Shown: positions 21,560 through 34,388 of the stretch, piece after piece | How the letters are laid out: each line of letters opens with the position of its first letter | Numbering within the stretch: the stretch's first letter is position 1 | Origin: Chrysoporthe austroafricana | Lineage: Eukaryota; Ascomycota; Sordariomycetes; Diaporthales; Cryphonectriaceae | Assembly (NCBI GenBank): GCA_001051155.2 | Contig: JYIP02000001.1 | Coordinates: forward strand, 3,286,001 to 3,350,000 | DNA: 64,000 bases | Direction: 5' to 3' | Notes under the pieces: generated by a model | The model's input: only the letters and a program-made list of their open reading frames with translations | What the model was told of the DNA's origin: nothing | Database searches by the model: none | Translations under genes and position numbers: made by a program

Positions 21560-24500
21560 ATGCCGGTAGCAACAGAGGGACCCACGGTCGCCCTCTCGTG
21601 TATGCACAGCTTTCCCATATACCGTGCCCAACTCTATGCTGGCCGAGTACTGACATGGTCGTGTGCTTCTAGTTGCCAACAACTTCTGGGGCAAGGAAGA
21701 TGCCGGTGTCGCGCCCATGCTCGAGCGCATGCACGCTGCCAAGCAGACATGCGACGAGCTTCGTTCATTCTACAGTGGTGAGCCCCCTCCAGCGCCGCGT
21801 ATGAGGTCCGTAGTATGCGTATAGGCTCGCTGACTCTTGACGGCTTGTAGCACGAGCATCCATCGAGGAGGAGTACGCCCGCAAGCTGCTCACGCTGTCC
21901 CGCAAACCGCTGGGCTCCCAGGAGCTGGGAACCTTGAAGACGTCACTGGAAACACTCCGTGGCGAGGTCGAGTGTATGGGAAAACAGCACCAGAACAATG
22001 CCGCTCAGATGAGGTCGGAGCTTGATGAGCCGCTGACTGCCTTCGCGGGCGGCATGAAGGAGCGTCGGAAGATCGTGCAGAACGGTATCGAGAAGCTCCT
22101 CAAGGTGAAGCAGCAGCAGACCCAGCAGGTCAACAAGGTCAGTTAGCCACACGTGTTCTCGTCCCGGGCTTTTCTGCCCGCCCCCCCCCCCCAAATCTCT
22201 TCCTTTCTTTTCTCATTATCAGTTATTGTTATTATTTTCTGACACTCCTCAGACGCGGGATCGATATGAGCAGGAGTGTCTCAAGATCAAGGGCTACCTC
22301 GCGCAGGGCCACATGGTTATGGGGCAGGAGGAGCGCAAGAACAAGGCAAAGCTCGAGAAGACCCAGATCAGCTTGGCCACTTCCAACCAGGAGTACGAGA
22401 ATGCTGTCAAGGCCTTGGAGGAGACCACTTCGAGATGGAACAGGGAGTGGAAGGCTGCGGCAGACAAGTTCCAGGACCTCGAGGAGGAGAGACTCGACTT
22501 TACCAAGAGCAGTCTTTGGACCTTTGCCAACATCGCGTCCACCGTCTGCGTCAGTGATGATGCATCGTGCGAGAAGATCCGTCTCTCCTTGGAGAAGATG
22601 GAAGTCGAGAAGGACATTGTCCACTTTATCCGAGAGAAAGGCACTGGCCAAGAAATCCCTGACGCGCCGAAGTACATCAATTTCTGCCGAGGGGATGTAG
22701 ACGCACAGTCCGAAATTTCTGACGACGAGGCCTATTCTGTGGCACAGTTCCCTCGAAGCATAAATCCTCTCTTCCGATCCTCGTCACCACAGCCCTCCAC
22801 CTATGAATCTCACCACGATCCGACTTCCGCTCTAGCCCGAGAGCTGGGCCATGGGGACGTTGCATCGCCTTCTTCAAGGGAACAGGCAATCGCTCCTCAG
22901 AAGGTACCAGCAAAAGGCAGCGAGGGCCGCCACAGGTCTTCTAGAGAGGACCCTTCCAGAGATGGATCTCGAGAATTCCAGAGACAGATCCAACCACCAG
23001 AGGTCAGTGATTCCCCGGAGCAGACCAAGCAGGTGTACAGGAATGCCCCTCATGCGGTGCCAAAGAAGACCGGCCATCCTTCCAGCGCACCGCGAGGACA
23101 ACCTGGGCAGCTGCTTTGTAACAGTCAGATTCCGCAGACACCTAACACAGTACAGTTCGATCCCAACGAGTTTGCACCTGTTCCTCATGATCCCTACCCA
23201 ATGGACGGCATGACGATGCTCTGCAGGCCGAATACCCATAACGGCTCAGACCTCGGATCTCAAGTCAGTGCGACTTCAGTCTCCGACCGCCCGACCAGCA
23301 GAGACGAACGCAGCGACTATTCCTTCTCTAGCCACGAGCCGACGAGCGGGGCCGTCTCGCCCGTGAAGCAGGATCCCGTAATGTCCCCGGTCTCACCTGC
23401 GCAGGAGAGAGATAGTAGGAAGGTACTGAAGAAGAAGAGTGGCTTTTTCCAGAATCACAGCCCCTTCGGCCGACGCAAGAGCATCAAGGAGCCGAAGGAT
23501 CTGTCAGGTAACAACAGGAACACTTGGCACGGTGGAAACAGCAATCCAGGCCTGAACCGTCAGTTGCATGCGGGCTCAACTCACAGTCTTTTGCCCGACA
23601 GAACAGCTGCCAGCCCTGACCCGATTGATGCCAACGCTGATGTCGCAATCAATGTTGGCGATAATGTGCTCCCCGTGAAGCTACCTGGCAGGCAGAAACC
23701 GGCCGCCGAACCAGAACCTCAGGATGACGATCCAATTGCGCAGGCACTGGCAGAACTGAAGGGCGTAGCCGTCAATAAGCAGTCATCGGTTCGCATGTCA
23801 GCGGACCACTACCACGGCATCGCAACTCCTGCTCCGGGTGCTCAACCGTTTGCACGATCCGTACCGCCCATCGGAGGCGCTGGAAATGCAGCAGCTGGGA
23901 TGCGGGGGACACCACCACCATCTTATGACCAGCCAGCCCAACGGCTGGGTGTCCCATCCCCTGCGGTCACCTCAAGAGCCATGAAGGAGACCTCGCAGAA
24001 GTATACTCAGGGGACACGAAATCTATTCGCTGGGGATCGGCCGGGATCTGGTGGTTATCGATCGCCTTCTCGTCCACCTACACGAGGAAATGACGTGCCC
24101 CGAGCTGCGTCTCCCGCAGCGCCGAGAAGCGCGTCTCCCAGACCAGGCATGTACCAAAGATCAGCGTCACCAAATCCGTATTCGAACAGTCCGCGCGGTA
24201 GCACGAATTCTCGCCGTGGTTCCGTCCAGATGGAAACCCATTCGGCTCAGGGTTTCTACCGCCAGACCCCGCCGAACGACATGCCCCGTGCGGCATCGCC
24301 TGCGCCATTCCGTGGTGCGGGTGAGTATGGGCGTCCTTCTAGCCGAGGTGACTATGGCCGGCCTGCTAGCCGGGCGGGCAGTAACTTCAGCAGTGGCCAC
24401 CCTGACGTGGCTGGAGGGATGTCGCCGGCGCCCACGGATGATGGCTATGGCGGCTCTATGAGAGGCCGGGGCGGTCGACCGGGAACAAGCCAGGGCAACA

Positions 24501-24851
24501 GAGGCATGAGCTTGTACGAGCCTCAAGGGCAGATCGCGCCGACTTCAAGGCAGCGGAGCAAGAGCGTTGCGGATACTGGAAAGCACTTCACAAAGGATGG
24601 TCGACCGGTTCTGCACTTTGGTAAGTGTTCACGTTTGTCAATCTGCGGGGTGCCTGTTTGCTAACTGGATACTCTCAAAAGCACGCGCAATGTACATGTA
24701 CCAAGCCGCAATCCCCGAAGAACTCGGCTTCAATAAGGGAGACGTCCTCGCCGTCCTCCGCCACCAAGACGATGGCTGGTGGGAGGCCGAGGTCCATGGC
24801 ACGAACGGCCACAGCGGGTTGGTCCCAAGCAATTACTTGCAACCCATCTAA
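21560..24851 (+). CDS. F-BAR and SH3 domain cytokinesis protein (CDC15/IMP2/HOF1 type)
   Basis: Five exons: 21560-21599, 21673-21777, 21851-22137, 22253-24620 and 24682-24851, 989 aa. The small first exon gives the family N-terminus (LSFANNFWGKEDAG) only when the GTATGC donor at 21600 is used. Residues ~14-260 form the F-BAR domain, with long coiled-coil helices (ASIEEEYARKLLTLS, RDRYEQECLKIKGY, WTFANIAS). About 670 residues of Ser/Pro/Arg-rich disordered linker follow, with repeats of RPxSR and RAASP. The last ~56 residues are an SH3 domain (ARAMYMYQA, ELGFNKGD, DDGWWEAE, GLVPSNYL). The family bends plasma membrane and scaffolds the contractile actin ring at septa. The linker is probably phosphorylated by cell-cycle kinases (inference from related proteins). 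The last exon break falls just before the SH3 domain. Confidence 0.92.
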
Positions 24852-25322
24852 ATATACCATCAGCATATACCACGTCCATGCTTTGCGATGCTGGCAAGGG
24901 TACAGAGGCCTCAACCAGTCTTGCAGAAGAGGGTGGCACGTGGATGGGCAGACTTTTTCTCGTATTTCTTAGGTTGTTTTGGTTTGAGATTTTGTAAGCG
25001 GGAGAGGGTTCGTGGCTTTGATGTTCATAGTAGGCCGGAGGTGATGATATCCATGATACATCTGTATGAAAGGATGATGTGCTATGGGGAAATGACACGC
25101 GAACAAAGAAGCAATGAAATGATGGCTGTATGTTGTCTCACCTGTGACATGTCTTTTCTCAGCCTGGGCGGCCTTTGAAGGGGATGCTCAGAGAAGATAG
25201 GCCACCGGGGCACCCAAGCTTTCAGCGTCAAAGGACCAGGCAGTCGATAAATAGGGGCATCTAGCCCGGCAGAGGTGCTGCGCTGCGATCACCACCCTCC
25301 TCTTCAAAAGGAGTCTGAGAAG
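24852..25322. other. Short spacer between the F-BAR and seipin genes
   Basis: Holds the 3' flank of the F-BAR gene and the promoter of the seipin gene, transcribed in the same direction. No further gene is seen. Confidence 0.5.
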
Positions 25323-27068
25323 ATGTCGGACGAGATTGAAGAAGCCCCTTGGGCGACCCTTGGCTCGACGCCGGCAGCTGCCGCAGGGATGAGCTTTGAG
25401 GGTGACCAGAACCACCCCTGGCGCGCCCACCAGTGCAATGACGTCGAGCAGCCGTCCTCCCCAAGCTCCGTCCTGCTCGACCGACACCACCAGCGCCATA
25501 GCAGCTACCAAGACCACGACGCGCATCCACACCCTCCGTCGTCCTTCCGCTTCTTCCTCCCGGCCGGGCCCTCACCGCCACCCCCGCAGCTCTTCGACGA
25601 CCCAGCAAGCTACATCGACCGCCTGCCCTTCCACCACGGCGGATCCTCGTCGCCCCCGCCCGAAACTCAGCCCTCCGTCGACACACGAGAGCTCCCCTCC
25701 CCGCCGTCACCTGTCCGCCGCGTCGTGTCGCGGGACGAGGCGCGTGCCGCGTGCTTTGAGCTCCTGGTCTCCGCGCGCCGCGCGATGGACCTCGTGAACA
25801 ACGGCGCCGAGGCGCTGCGCTCCGCGTACGATGCTACGGCGCAGACGGCGGACGGCGTCTGGGGTGCGGTGACGAGCAGGAAGGCCCAGCGCACCGTGCT
25901 AACGAGTGTGCTGCTGGGCCTGGTGTCGACGGCCCTGCTCGGGTGCGCGGCGGTCGCGTATCTGGCGTTCTATCACGAGTACCTGCCCGACCAGGTCACG
26001 ACCTTGCCGGTGCATCTACAGTACGGGTAAGTTTGGCGGCGGCTCGATGCCCTGTGGCTAGGGTGGGGTGATGGGCTGACGTTGGTGCTGGGCAGATATG
26101 AGGTCAATCCTTACGGCGTCGTGAGCCTCGCGGGCCAGAACTTTGGCGACTACCAGGACTACGACATCTCCGTCACGCTGAACCTCCCAAACTCGCCCGC
26201 CAACCTGCACCGCGGCAACTTCATGCTCGCGATGCACCTCCTCGACGACCAGCCCGGCGATCCCGGCCGGGTCATGTCGCCCATGACGAACCCGGTGCAC
26301 GTCTTGGAGGGCCGCAACATCCTCTACACCGCGCGGCGCCCGGCCATCATCCCCTACACGGACCCGCTGGTCTCGTTCGCCTCGCGGCTACTATTCCTCG
26401 TCTACCACGTCTTCGTGCCGGCGTCCGAGACGACCAGGCTGGTGGTCCCGATGGTGGAGCACCTCGAGTTCCGGCCGGCCACCATGATGCCCACCTCCCT
26501 GGTCCTGGACGTCCAGGGGGGCCAGGCGCTGCAGGTCTACAGCGCCTCCGTGACCATCACGGCACAGCTGCACGGGCTGCGGTGGTTCATGCACACGTGG
26601 TGGATCACGTCCTTCCTCCTGTTCACCGCGCTCTTCTGGCTCTGGGAGGTGTTCTCCCTCGGCCTCACCATCCTCACCTTCCGCCTCGCCCTCGGCGGCT
26701 CCGGCGAGGCCCCCAAGGTGAAGCAGGAGCCGCAGGGCCAGCCCCCGCAACAGATCAAGCAGGAGGGCGAACCGGGCGGCAAGACCCTCGACGACGTCCC
26801 CATGACCTTCCCGACGTATTCTCAGCAGCCGCCCCTGCGCTACGACCCGGAGCCTGGGCACACGAACGACGTCACGGCGTCCACGCCGCAGGCGGACATG
26901 CCGCCGGGGGCAGGCGTGGAGGCGGACGATGAGTATGAGGACGCCGGCGTGGAGGAGTTTGGCGGGGAGGAGGGGCGAGACTTGGGGATCGGGACGAGCT
27001 TCAGCGAGAGGGACGCGCCAGGGGCGCTGCGGAGGAGGACGTCCGGGGGGCGGCGGGCTGGCTCGTGA
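25323..27068 (+). CDS. Seipin family protein (lipid-droplet biogenesis)
   Basis: Two exons, 25323-26026 and 26096-27068, 558 aa. The intron has a GTAAGT donor, a GCTGAC branch and a GGGCAG acceptor, and the join is in frame. Seipin forms an ER ring at lipid-droplet contact sites and controls triglyceride droplet growth. Topology is typical: a disordered Pro/Ser/His-rich cytosolic N-terminus (~190 aa), a first membrane segment near 194-217, a lumenal beta-sandwich domain near 220-400 (YEVNPYGVVSL, YDISVTLNLPNSPANLHRGNFM, YHVF.PASETTRL.VPMVEH) and a second membrane segment near 401-432. A Pro/Glu-rich cytosolic tail of about 125 aa follows. The start at 25323 is the first ATG; an in-frame GTG upstream is not used. 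Both tails are longer than in yeast Sei1 (285 aa). Confidence 0.9.
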
Positions 27069-29198
27069 GCTGAGGCCTCGGTATGCTCTTCAGAGCCTGC
27101 GAAGAGATGGGGAGGGAGGTGGTAGGCGGAGGCGAGTGATTGAAGATTTTGGGGGCGAGAAGAGGGGGCGCCTGAGACAAACGAGGACCATGGCGTTTGA
27201 GAGCGATCTGCCTGATGCCGCTTGTACCTGATACCCCACGGCACGTATTCGATTATGAGACACGGGAATAGCATTTTTAAATTGGGTTTCTGTCATTCTG
27301 CCTACAGGAGATCATACGACCATTACCATCGGAGCGCGTGAAGGGCCTCATACATGCGACGGGCCTGTGTCGAAGCGAGTGCTCTGAGCTCCGACATGGC
27401 CTCCGTGTCAACCATCGTGACCACCCCCGGAGTCTGCCGCCAGCCCTGACCTGCGCCATGGGGTGAGTGCGGTCCGGTGGCGGCCAGGGCCCGCGTGGTT
27501 CTGTAGCAGTCAGCCGGACAGCGGGCGGCTGGGGGGCGCTGCTGCGACTCGCAGGCGTCTGGCGCGCGCTAAGTGGTGATCAAGTTAGCAGCGGTGCGGC
27601 GGGTAGGTATGCACTATATCTGGGGAAGCAGAGAGGGACGGCTCCTGGGGGCCCTGGCCTGTCATGAGCTGCAACTCAGATGAAAGTTAGATTCCTGGGC
27701 GGCGCGCCCACGGGTATGATCTGCCAGATGTGGTGTTAGGAACTTCTAGAGGGGGATAGGGAGGGAGGGGATCGCCACATCTCTCTGTGTGCGTGAAGCT
27801 GGGGAGCATGGGGGTTGGACAGGACAGGCCTGGACGCGCTGTGGACAAGTAAGTACCCTGCCAGCCAGCGCATGCAGTGCAGAGACTTCCCCTGCAGAGG
27901 CACATATGTACATGCTATAGCAAGGCCGCAACCCAGGTCACCCCTTCACCAGCCGGGCAGACGGTAGATGGATCATCCCAGCACAGAACGACTATCATGT
28001 CGTCCATGATCACTATGGTATTTCACAAGGTGGTCCCCTCGCTGCATCTGCTGCCCGCTGCAGGTGACGTTGCCATCCAGCCTCGCGATAGATAGAAAGA
28101 TAGCGATAGCCCACAGGTGCCACCTCTGAAGTTGTGTGCAGTCAGTCAGTCAGTCAGTCAGTGCACCTCATGTGGTGCTAAGGGTTGGCTGGTTGAGATA
28201 CTTGGTACCCCGCCGTGCAGGGCTAGGATCTCTGGTACAGGCTACCAGCTGGCTAGGAGCTGGCTAGGAGCTGCCAGCGGCGTGACAGGCTGGCTGCACC
28301 TCTCCATCTCTAACCTGGCAACAAGCTGCACGGTCAGTCCACCTGAGAGAGCACTTTGGTCCAATCGACCTTCTCCAACTCGGGCCTAGCCTGACCTGCC
28401 ATCACCAAGGCGCGCTCAACCCGCATCTCCTCTGCCTGTGCCTCTCTCTCTGCCTCTGGTGGCTACTGCTTCTTGCTTCTGCTGCCTCTGCCTCTGCTGC
28501 ATCTGCCCGGCATCATCACCATCATCATCCCTTCTTTCTCCCTCCAGCCTGCCCCCCCACAGCTGCCCCCCCACAGCTGCCCCCCCTCCGCCCTCGGCCT
28601 TGACCTCGAGTCTCCCTTCATGTGAGGAGCTCCGTGCACAGGTGCAAGGCGAGGTCAACAGGGCATCGGAAGATCCTGCGGTGCATCACTCAGCTCAGGC
28701 CCTCGCCCTCCTACCTTACCATACCTTGTCCTGGGGCCACGACCCCACATCCATCATTCACCATTGGAGATTACACCCCAGCCCAAAGTCAACAAACCCT
28801 CGACGTCAGATTTCTCTCCCTCTCCTGCCTCTGCTTCTGCTCCCTTCCCTGGCAGCACCAGGCTGCCTATCTACCTGAGCATCCCAAAACCAGCCACGGC
28901 TTGGACGATACCATCCACCTCTTGACAGCCCAAGCCGCGACCTCTGACGGGCGGGGCGGCCAAGGCATCTCTCTCTTTCTCTCACTCTCTCTCTTTGTGT
29001 GTGTGAGAGAGTGTGTGCAGGTGTGTGTAGGGCGTGTGCGTGTGCCCAGGCCTCGAACTTCGACCTGGACCACCGCGTTGCATCGGCTCCCCTACACCCT
29101 CACCCCCCACACCTCCTCCCAAAACACACCACAGCAATCACCAGCAGCAGGAAGACGGCACACGACAGAGAAGAACCCAACCACCACACGACAACAAG
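27069..29198. other. 2.1-kb spacer with simple repeats
   Basis: No gene is supported. It contains (CAGT)6 at 28139-28162, CT- and TGCC-rich stretches at 28430-28600 and a TG/AG-rich tract at 28980-29045. The last ~600 bases are pyrimidine-rich and are probably the promoter and leader of the following DUF7918-like gene. Confidence 0.5.
28139..28162. repeat. (CAGT)6 microsatellite
   Basis: Six perfect CAGT units in a non-coding spacer. Confidence 0.85.
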
Positions 29199-31060
29199 AT
29201 GCCCTGCTTCAAGGGCATAGCTGTCAGCATCCATGCGAACGGCAACCCCCTCCCGGAGTATGGCATGCAGAAGCAGTCCAAGTTCTCCAGGATCAACACC
29301 TTCATCCCCGTCCCCTCCCCGACCCTGAGCGAGAACTCGGGCAAGACGGAGCCCGCCAAGTTCGCCATCTCGATAACATTGCTGACGCCTGGCCTGCCGA
29401 TCCCGTACTCGACCCCGAAGCCGTCGCCCGACAACCCCGACCCCGCCCCGCAGTTCGCCGCTAGGGACATGGCCTCGAGCAAGGCCGGCAGCGGCGTCCA
29501 CCCCTACATCCCCATGACCAACTCCGACAACGAGACCGTCGCCGCCTACATCTACTTCGACGGCCGAGGCAAGGAGGAGGTCGCCACGCTGCTGCGGCCC
29601 GGCGAGGAGACGTGGGTGAACAGCAGATGGGTCCAGGTGCCTGACGCCGAGGGCGGCGGCCTGGCCGAGAGGGAGTTCCTGTTCCGCGAGGTCGGCCTGG
29701 AGCGCTGGCTGAACGGCCTGGACCTGCAAGGCTCCAACACCCAGGAGCGCCTCGAGAAGCGCCGCCAGAAGTTCGAGCGCCGGCGCAGGAAGCAGAAGGC
29801 CGAGGGCGACGCCTCCATGCTGGAAGACGCCAAGTCGAACGGCCCGCGAGGCACGCTGCGCTACACCAACGAGGCCTCTCCCGTCGAGGCGGTCCTGGAC
29901 GACGACGACGACGACGACGACGACTCGCTCTCCGACTCCGAGGACGAGTTCCCCGAGGCCGCCGGCCAGATCAAGGTGGCCATGTTCCGCGTCATAGCTT
30001 CTGGGGAGATCAAGAAGGGCGAATACTCCCCGCAGTTTGGCGCGCATGACGATGACGACGACGTGGACGGGGGCAACTCGAACGGTGTCGACGCCGACGT
30101 CGAGCACACGACCAGCTTTGCGAAACCCAAGACGCTCGATCCTAAGACGATCAGCACCCAGACGGTTACCGGCATCGACGGTCCCGAGAAGCCCTACGCC
30201 ACCTTCACCTTCTACTATCGCGGTGACCGTGAGTATCCTGCCCGTCTACCCGCCACGCCTCGGGCGACAAGCTGACACGTGCATGCACAGGCCAACTGCA
30301 GAAGATGGGCGTCCTCCCGTCGACGAAGCCTCACCCTGCGGGCGCCCCCTCTGCGAAGCGGCGGTCCGGCCAGCTCGACCTCTCCAACCTCGGGCCCCTG
30401 AAGACCACCGGTACCGTGGGCTTCTCCGCCTTCAGAGACCAGGAGGCCGAGTCGGCCAAGCGGAGGAGGTCGAGGAAGAAGAGCAACGGGGCCCCGGGGG
30501 CAATGGACGAAGACAGTGACGACGATGATGACGAGCCCGAGATCCTAGGCAAGATGGAGGACATTGACGATAAAGACGTCAAGCCCAGCGACCGCCCCGA
30601 GGATGCCAAGTTCACTGGAGAGCTGGCTGAAGGTGTTGATAGGATTCGAGTATGTAACCCGCCCTACTTTTATCACGTAGCCCGGCACTGACATGACCTG
30701 CTACAGCTTAAACGCCAACGATCGGTCGAGCTGGAGGGCTCTACGCCTACCGACCAGAAGTCTCCAAACCTCGCCGCCTTCCCGGCCAACTCGCCTCCCA
30801 TCTCTGCTGGATTCGCCGGCCTTGGCAACATACCAGGCCTCTCCTCCGGCACCGCCGCTTTCGGCAGGAGCCTTCCGGACGACAGCATCGTTGGTAGTCC
30901 CCTTAAGAAGCAACGGGCCGGCCCTCTGGATGGGGTTTCCGCCCAGTCAGGGTCGTCCTCTCCGGCAGGCAGCGTGCAGCAACGAGCCTCGGTCTCGGCG
31001 CCTGATGTACCTACTTCCCACCCGATCAAGACCGAGGAGCCGGAGGAAGAGGAGCTATGA
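29199..31060 (+). CDS. DUF7918-like fungal protein, acidic, probably nuclear
   Basis: Three exons, 29199-30228, 30291-30649 and 30707-31060, 580 aa. The introns have GTGAGT and GTATGT donors and a CACTGAC branch in the second. The N-terminal half (GIAVSIHANGNPLPEY..., AAYIYFDGRGKEE, REFLFREVGLE, then IKVAMFRVIASGEIKKGEY and ATFTFYYRGDRQLQKMGVLP) has the layout of a fungal family of unknown function annotated as DUF7918. Its members begin with a V-x-x-NG-x-x-L-x-EY strand and contain a paired beta-rich fold. The C-terminal half is low complexity, with an Asp run of about nine residues near 238, basic KRRRSRKKS and LKRQRS patches that could be nuclear signals, and a Glu-rich end. Function is unknown. 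The assignment is by pattern only. Confidence 0.7.
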
Positions 31061-32343
31061 GAGGTACTCCTCGCAACGACGAACTCTTACGGCAATGAAC
31101 AGCTGTCGGTCTGTTGTCCAGCGGAGCAAACCTTGGGTGCTTCGCGTACCATCCTCTTGCAAGAGCATTGAACCTTCCGGTGGCGCTATACTGCAAGATC
31201 TCATTCCGGTTGTCTCCCACGGCGACGAAGACTCGACACACTAACAGCTCATTCTCTATACCAATACTGATCTTGTCGGTCGCACGAAAGCGACGGCTTG
31301 ATGTAAATACCCCCGAATTACAGAAAACTTAACACCCACAGAGAGGGTGTGCGACGGCCGCTGGTCATCAGAGGGGACGCAGCGTACGATGGCAAGTGGC
31401 CGAAGGGCAACGAGATACCACCACCATGCGAGAGCTCGGATGGCACGACGAGACCTTCCGGCATCGCGACGTCAAGAAACATTTTCTTTTGTGTCTGGTC
31501 TACGGGAAGGCCATAGCGGTTTGCACTTGCGCAATGGAGCTCTGCTCTGGTCAGACAGACGATTGCAGCATCGGAAATGGCATAGAGGGCAAGGAGTTCA
31601 CGATGGCGAAGGAAAAGAAAACGGATCGATCCCCACTGCTCTCTTTCTCTCTCCCTCTTTCTTTCCTGAATGCAAATCCAGGGATGCAGCAGACCGGTGG
31701 ATGGCGGGGACGGCCTTGGACACGGTCGCCGCCGCATGTATTGGGGCGTTACTCTGACTGGAGGGGACCAGACCCGACTGACTACAAGGTATATGTGCGC
31801 GAGTTCCATTGCCCAGAGTTGGGAGGAGGAAGACAGTGGAGTAGGCTCATACCCGAATGGATGAAAGGGGAAGCATGTGCTTCTGTCCAGGGAAAGCGGC
31901 TGGTTCAGTAGACTACTTTACTTGGTTCAGCTGCAGTAAATGGATATGTCATGCAGTCGATATCCGTCGTGCCTCGTCTTGGTAAGCCCTCCCTCGTATG
32001 TCCGGCCGGGTGGGCACGTGAGCATTCGCGTCCACCGGCCTGCCAGGCGACCATCTTGCATGGTATATATATTGCATGCCTCGCACGAAGCCTAGTATGT
32101 CCCTTTTGGGCCTTGGGGCGACTGAGCCGGCCCTCCATACCGGCTCCACTTAGATAAGCTATATACCCCCGCTATGTAAGCCCAGGGGAATATATATGCG
32201 GGCCATCCCGTTGTTCGCCAAAGAAACTCACGAACGAGATTTCTCCTCTCTTCCTCGATATCCCGTCCCCTCAGTAGCCCCCCTCTTGGCCCTTCCCACG
32301 CGGCCGTGAGGAGATAGATAGATAGATCTGTAAAAACTAAGTC
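31061..32343. other. 1.3-kb spacer
   Basis: No supported gene. It holds the 3' flank of the DUF7918-like gene and, near 32050-32340, the promoter of the secreted hydrolase. The latter contains TATATA-type sequences around 32064-32070 and 32189-32197 and a GATA run near 32314-32328. Confidence 0.45.
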
Positions 32344-34388
32344 ATGCGCCTCTCCATGCGCCTCTCCGCACCCCTCCTCGGCGTCGTGCTCGCTGCCGGC
32401 TGTCTCGCCGCAGCACAGCAGCAGCAGCAGCCAGGCGGCGGTGGGCAGAGGCCCCTCCGCGGCGGGGGCAGCCAGGCAGGAGACGGCCGGAGCCCGTTCA
32501 CGGAGGAGTACGGGCGGCATGTCGAGGCGCTACTGGAGGAGTGGCACGTCCCCGGCGTGGCGATCGGGGTGGTGGATGGGGACGACACCTGGACACAGGT
32601 ACGAGCGGCCGGTTTCTTTTGATGGGGAGGTGGTGAGGATGGGTCTCCCGTCTAGTGATGGGAGCACACTCTGCGATTGAGGTCTCTTGAGACGAGTGTC
32701 CGTCCGCAGAGGATCTATGAGAGGACTTGTCCTCCTCTTTCCCCACCCCCCACCCCGGCTTTTTGCCAGAGCGAGCGAGCCGTCGAGCTGACATCTCCAG
32801 GGCTATGGCTACGCGACCCTCCCCTCGGAACCCGTGACGCCCCAGACCCTCTTCTACTGCGCCAGCACCACCAAGGCCTTCACGGCGGCGGCCTTCGCCA
32901 TCATGATCTCCAGCGGCAACTACACCGTGCCCGCCGCGCTGCCGGGCCCCGCGGCGCCGCTGGCCTGGGACACGCCGCTGGCGGCCATCATCCCGGACGA
33001 CTTCGTGCTGGCGGACGCGTGGGCGACGGCGCACATCACGGTCGAGGACGCGCTGTCGCACCGCACGGGCCTGCCGCGGCACGACCACGCAAGCACGCAC
33101 GTCCTCCGCGGCAGCGATGGCGGCACCCGCGCGGCGATGGTGCGCGACGGCACCCGCGCGCTGCGCCACCTGCCGCTCAACGCGGCGCCGCGCACGCGCT
33201 GGCAGTACTGCAACCAGATGTTCGTGGCGGCGTCGCACGCGGCGCAGACGCTCGCGGGCGGGGCGTGGCTCGGCGACCTGCTGCAGGCGTGGGTGTGGGC
33301 GCCTCTGGGCATGGGCGCGACGCACTTCTCGCTGGAGGCGGCGCTGGAGGCGCCCGAGCCGCTCGCCGCGGGCTACGCGTGGGACCGGCGCGCGGGCGCG
33401 TTCGCGCGCGTGCCGTTCATGGCGACGGACGAGATCGGCGGCGCCGGCGCGATCATCTCCAACGTGGAGGACTACGCGCGGTGGGTGCGCATGCTGCTGC
33501 GCGGGGCCGGGCCGCTGCCGCCCGAGGGCCACCGCGCCGTGCGCACGCCGCGGATGCTCGTGGACCCGGAGGCGGTGCTGGACGGCGCTTCGCCGTACGA
33601 CGCGCCCATCGCGTACGCCCTCGGGTGGGAGACAAGCAGCTACCGCGGCCACCGGTTCTGGACGCACAGCGGCGGGATGCACGCCTACGGCGCCGAGGTG
33701 TTCTTCTTCCCGGACCTCGACCTCGGGTTCGTTGTGTTCGCCAACACGGCGCTGACGTCCAACGCGCTGGGGCTGACGCTGGTCTGGGAGATGGTGGACG
33801 ACAGGCTGGGCGTCCCGCACGAGGAGAGGCATGACTGGGGTGCCAAGTATGTCTTTTTTTCTATATCATTCCTTCAGACTGCCTAGTTTATCTATGAGGA
33901 GATTTGCTGACCTACTATCTGTACGACACAGCTGGAGGGGCTACGAGGAGAAGATGGACGCCGTCATCAACTCCAGCATCGACAAATACTACCACGACCG
34001 GCCCTCAAAGCCTATCCCGCCGGCCCTCCCCCTCGAGTCCTACGCGGGCACGTACTTCCACCCGGGCTATCTGAACTTCACGCTGCAGCTCGCCGGCGAC
34101 GTCGGACAGGACCTCATCACGCGGGAAGACATCTCGCTCGTAGCGGTGCGGGCCGACGCGACGTGGCCGACGGTCAACGAGTTCCAGCACGTCTCGGGAG
34201 AGTACTGGATGAAGTTCGGGCACTACAGGGAGAACCCGCGGGGCGGACCCATGCGGGACTACGCGCCCGCGCAGTTCGAGGTCGGCCCCGACGGGCGGGT
34301 GCGCAGGATGGGCATCACGTGGGTGCAGGTCTCGACGAGCGGCCCAGACGTCGTGGAGGGCCTGGTGTGGTTTGACAAGATCGAGTAA
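32344..34388 (+). CDS. Secreted beta-lactamase-family serine hydrolase
   Basis: Three exons, 32344-32598, 32801-33846 and 33932-34388, 585 aa, all joins in frame. The protein begins with a signal peptide (hydrophobic core near residues 9-24, cleavage expected near the AAA-QQQQQ junction). The class C beta-lactamase / DD-peptidase fold is shown by the nucleophile motif S-T-T-K near residue 108, Y-C-N near 220 (the YxN motif), and H-S-G-G near 374 in place of KTG. A conserved GDG..W.. start (GVVDGDDTW) and LSHRTGLPRHD lie between. A C-terminal beta-rich domain of about 150 aa (LESYAGTYFHPGYLNFTLQL) follows, as in fungal esterase-type members. Fungal relatives act as esterases, lactonases or D-aminoacyl hydrolases. 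The substrate cannot be told from the sequence. N-glycosylation sites are present. Confidence 0.85.

Noticed and set aside
32498..33832. 444-codon minus-strand frame opposite the serine hydrolase
   Set aside because: Antisense shadow in very GC-rich coding DNA; its translation is Arg/Ala/His-rich and not protein-like.
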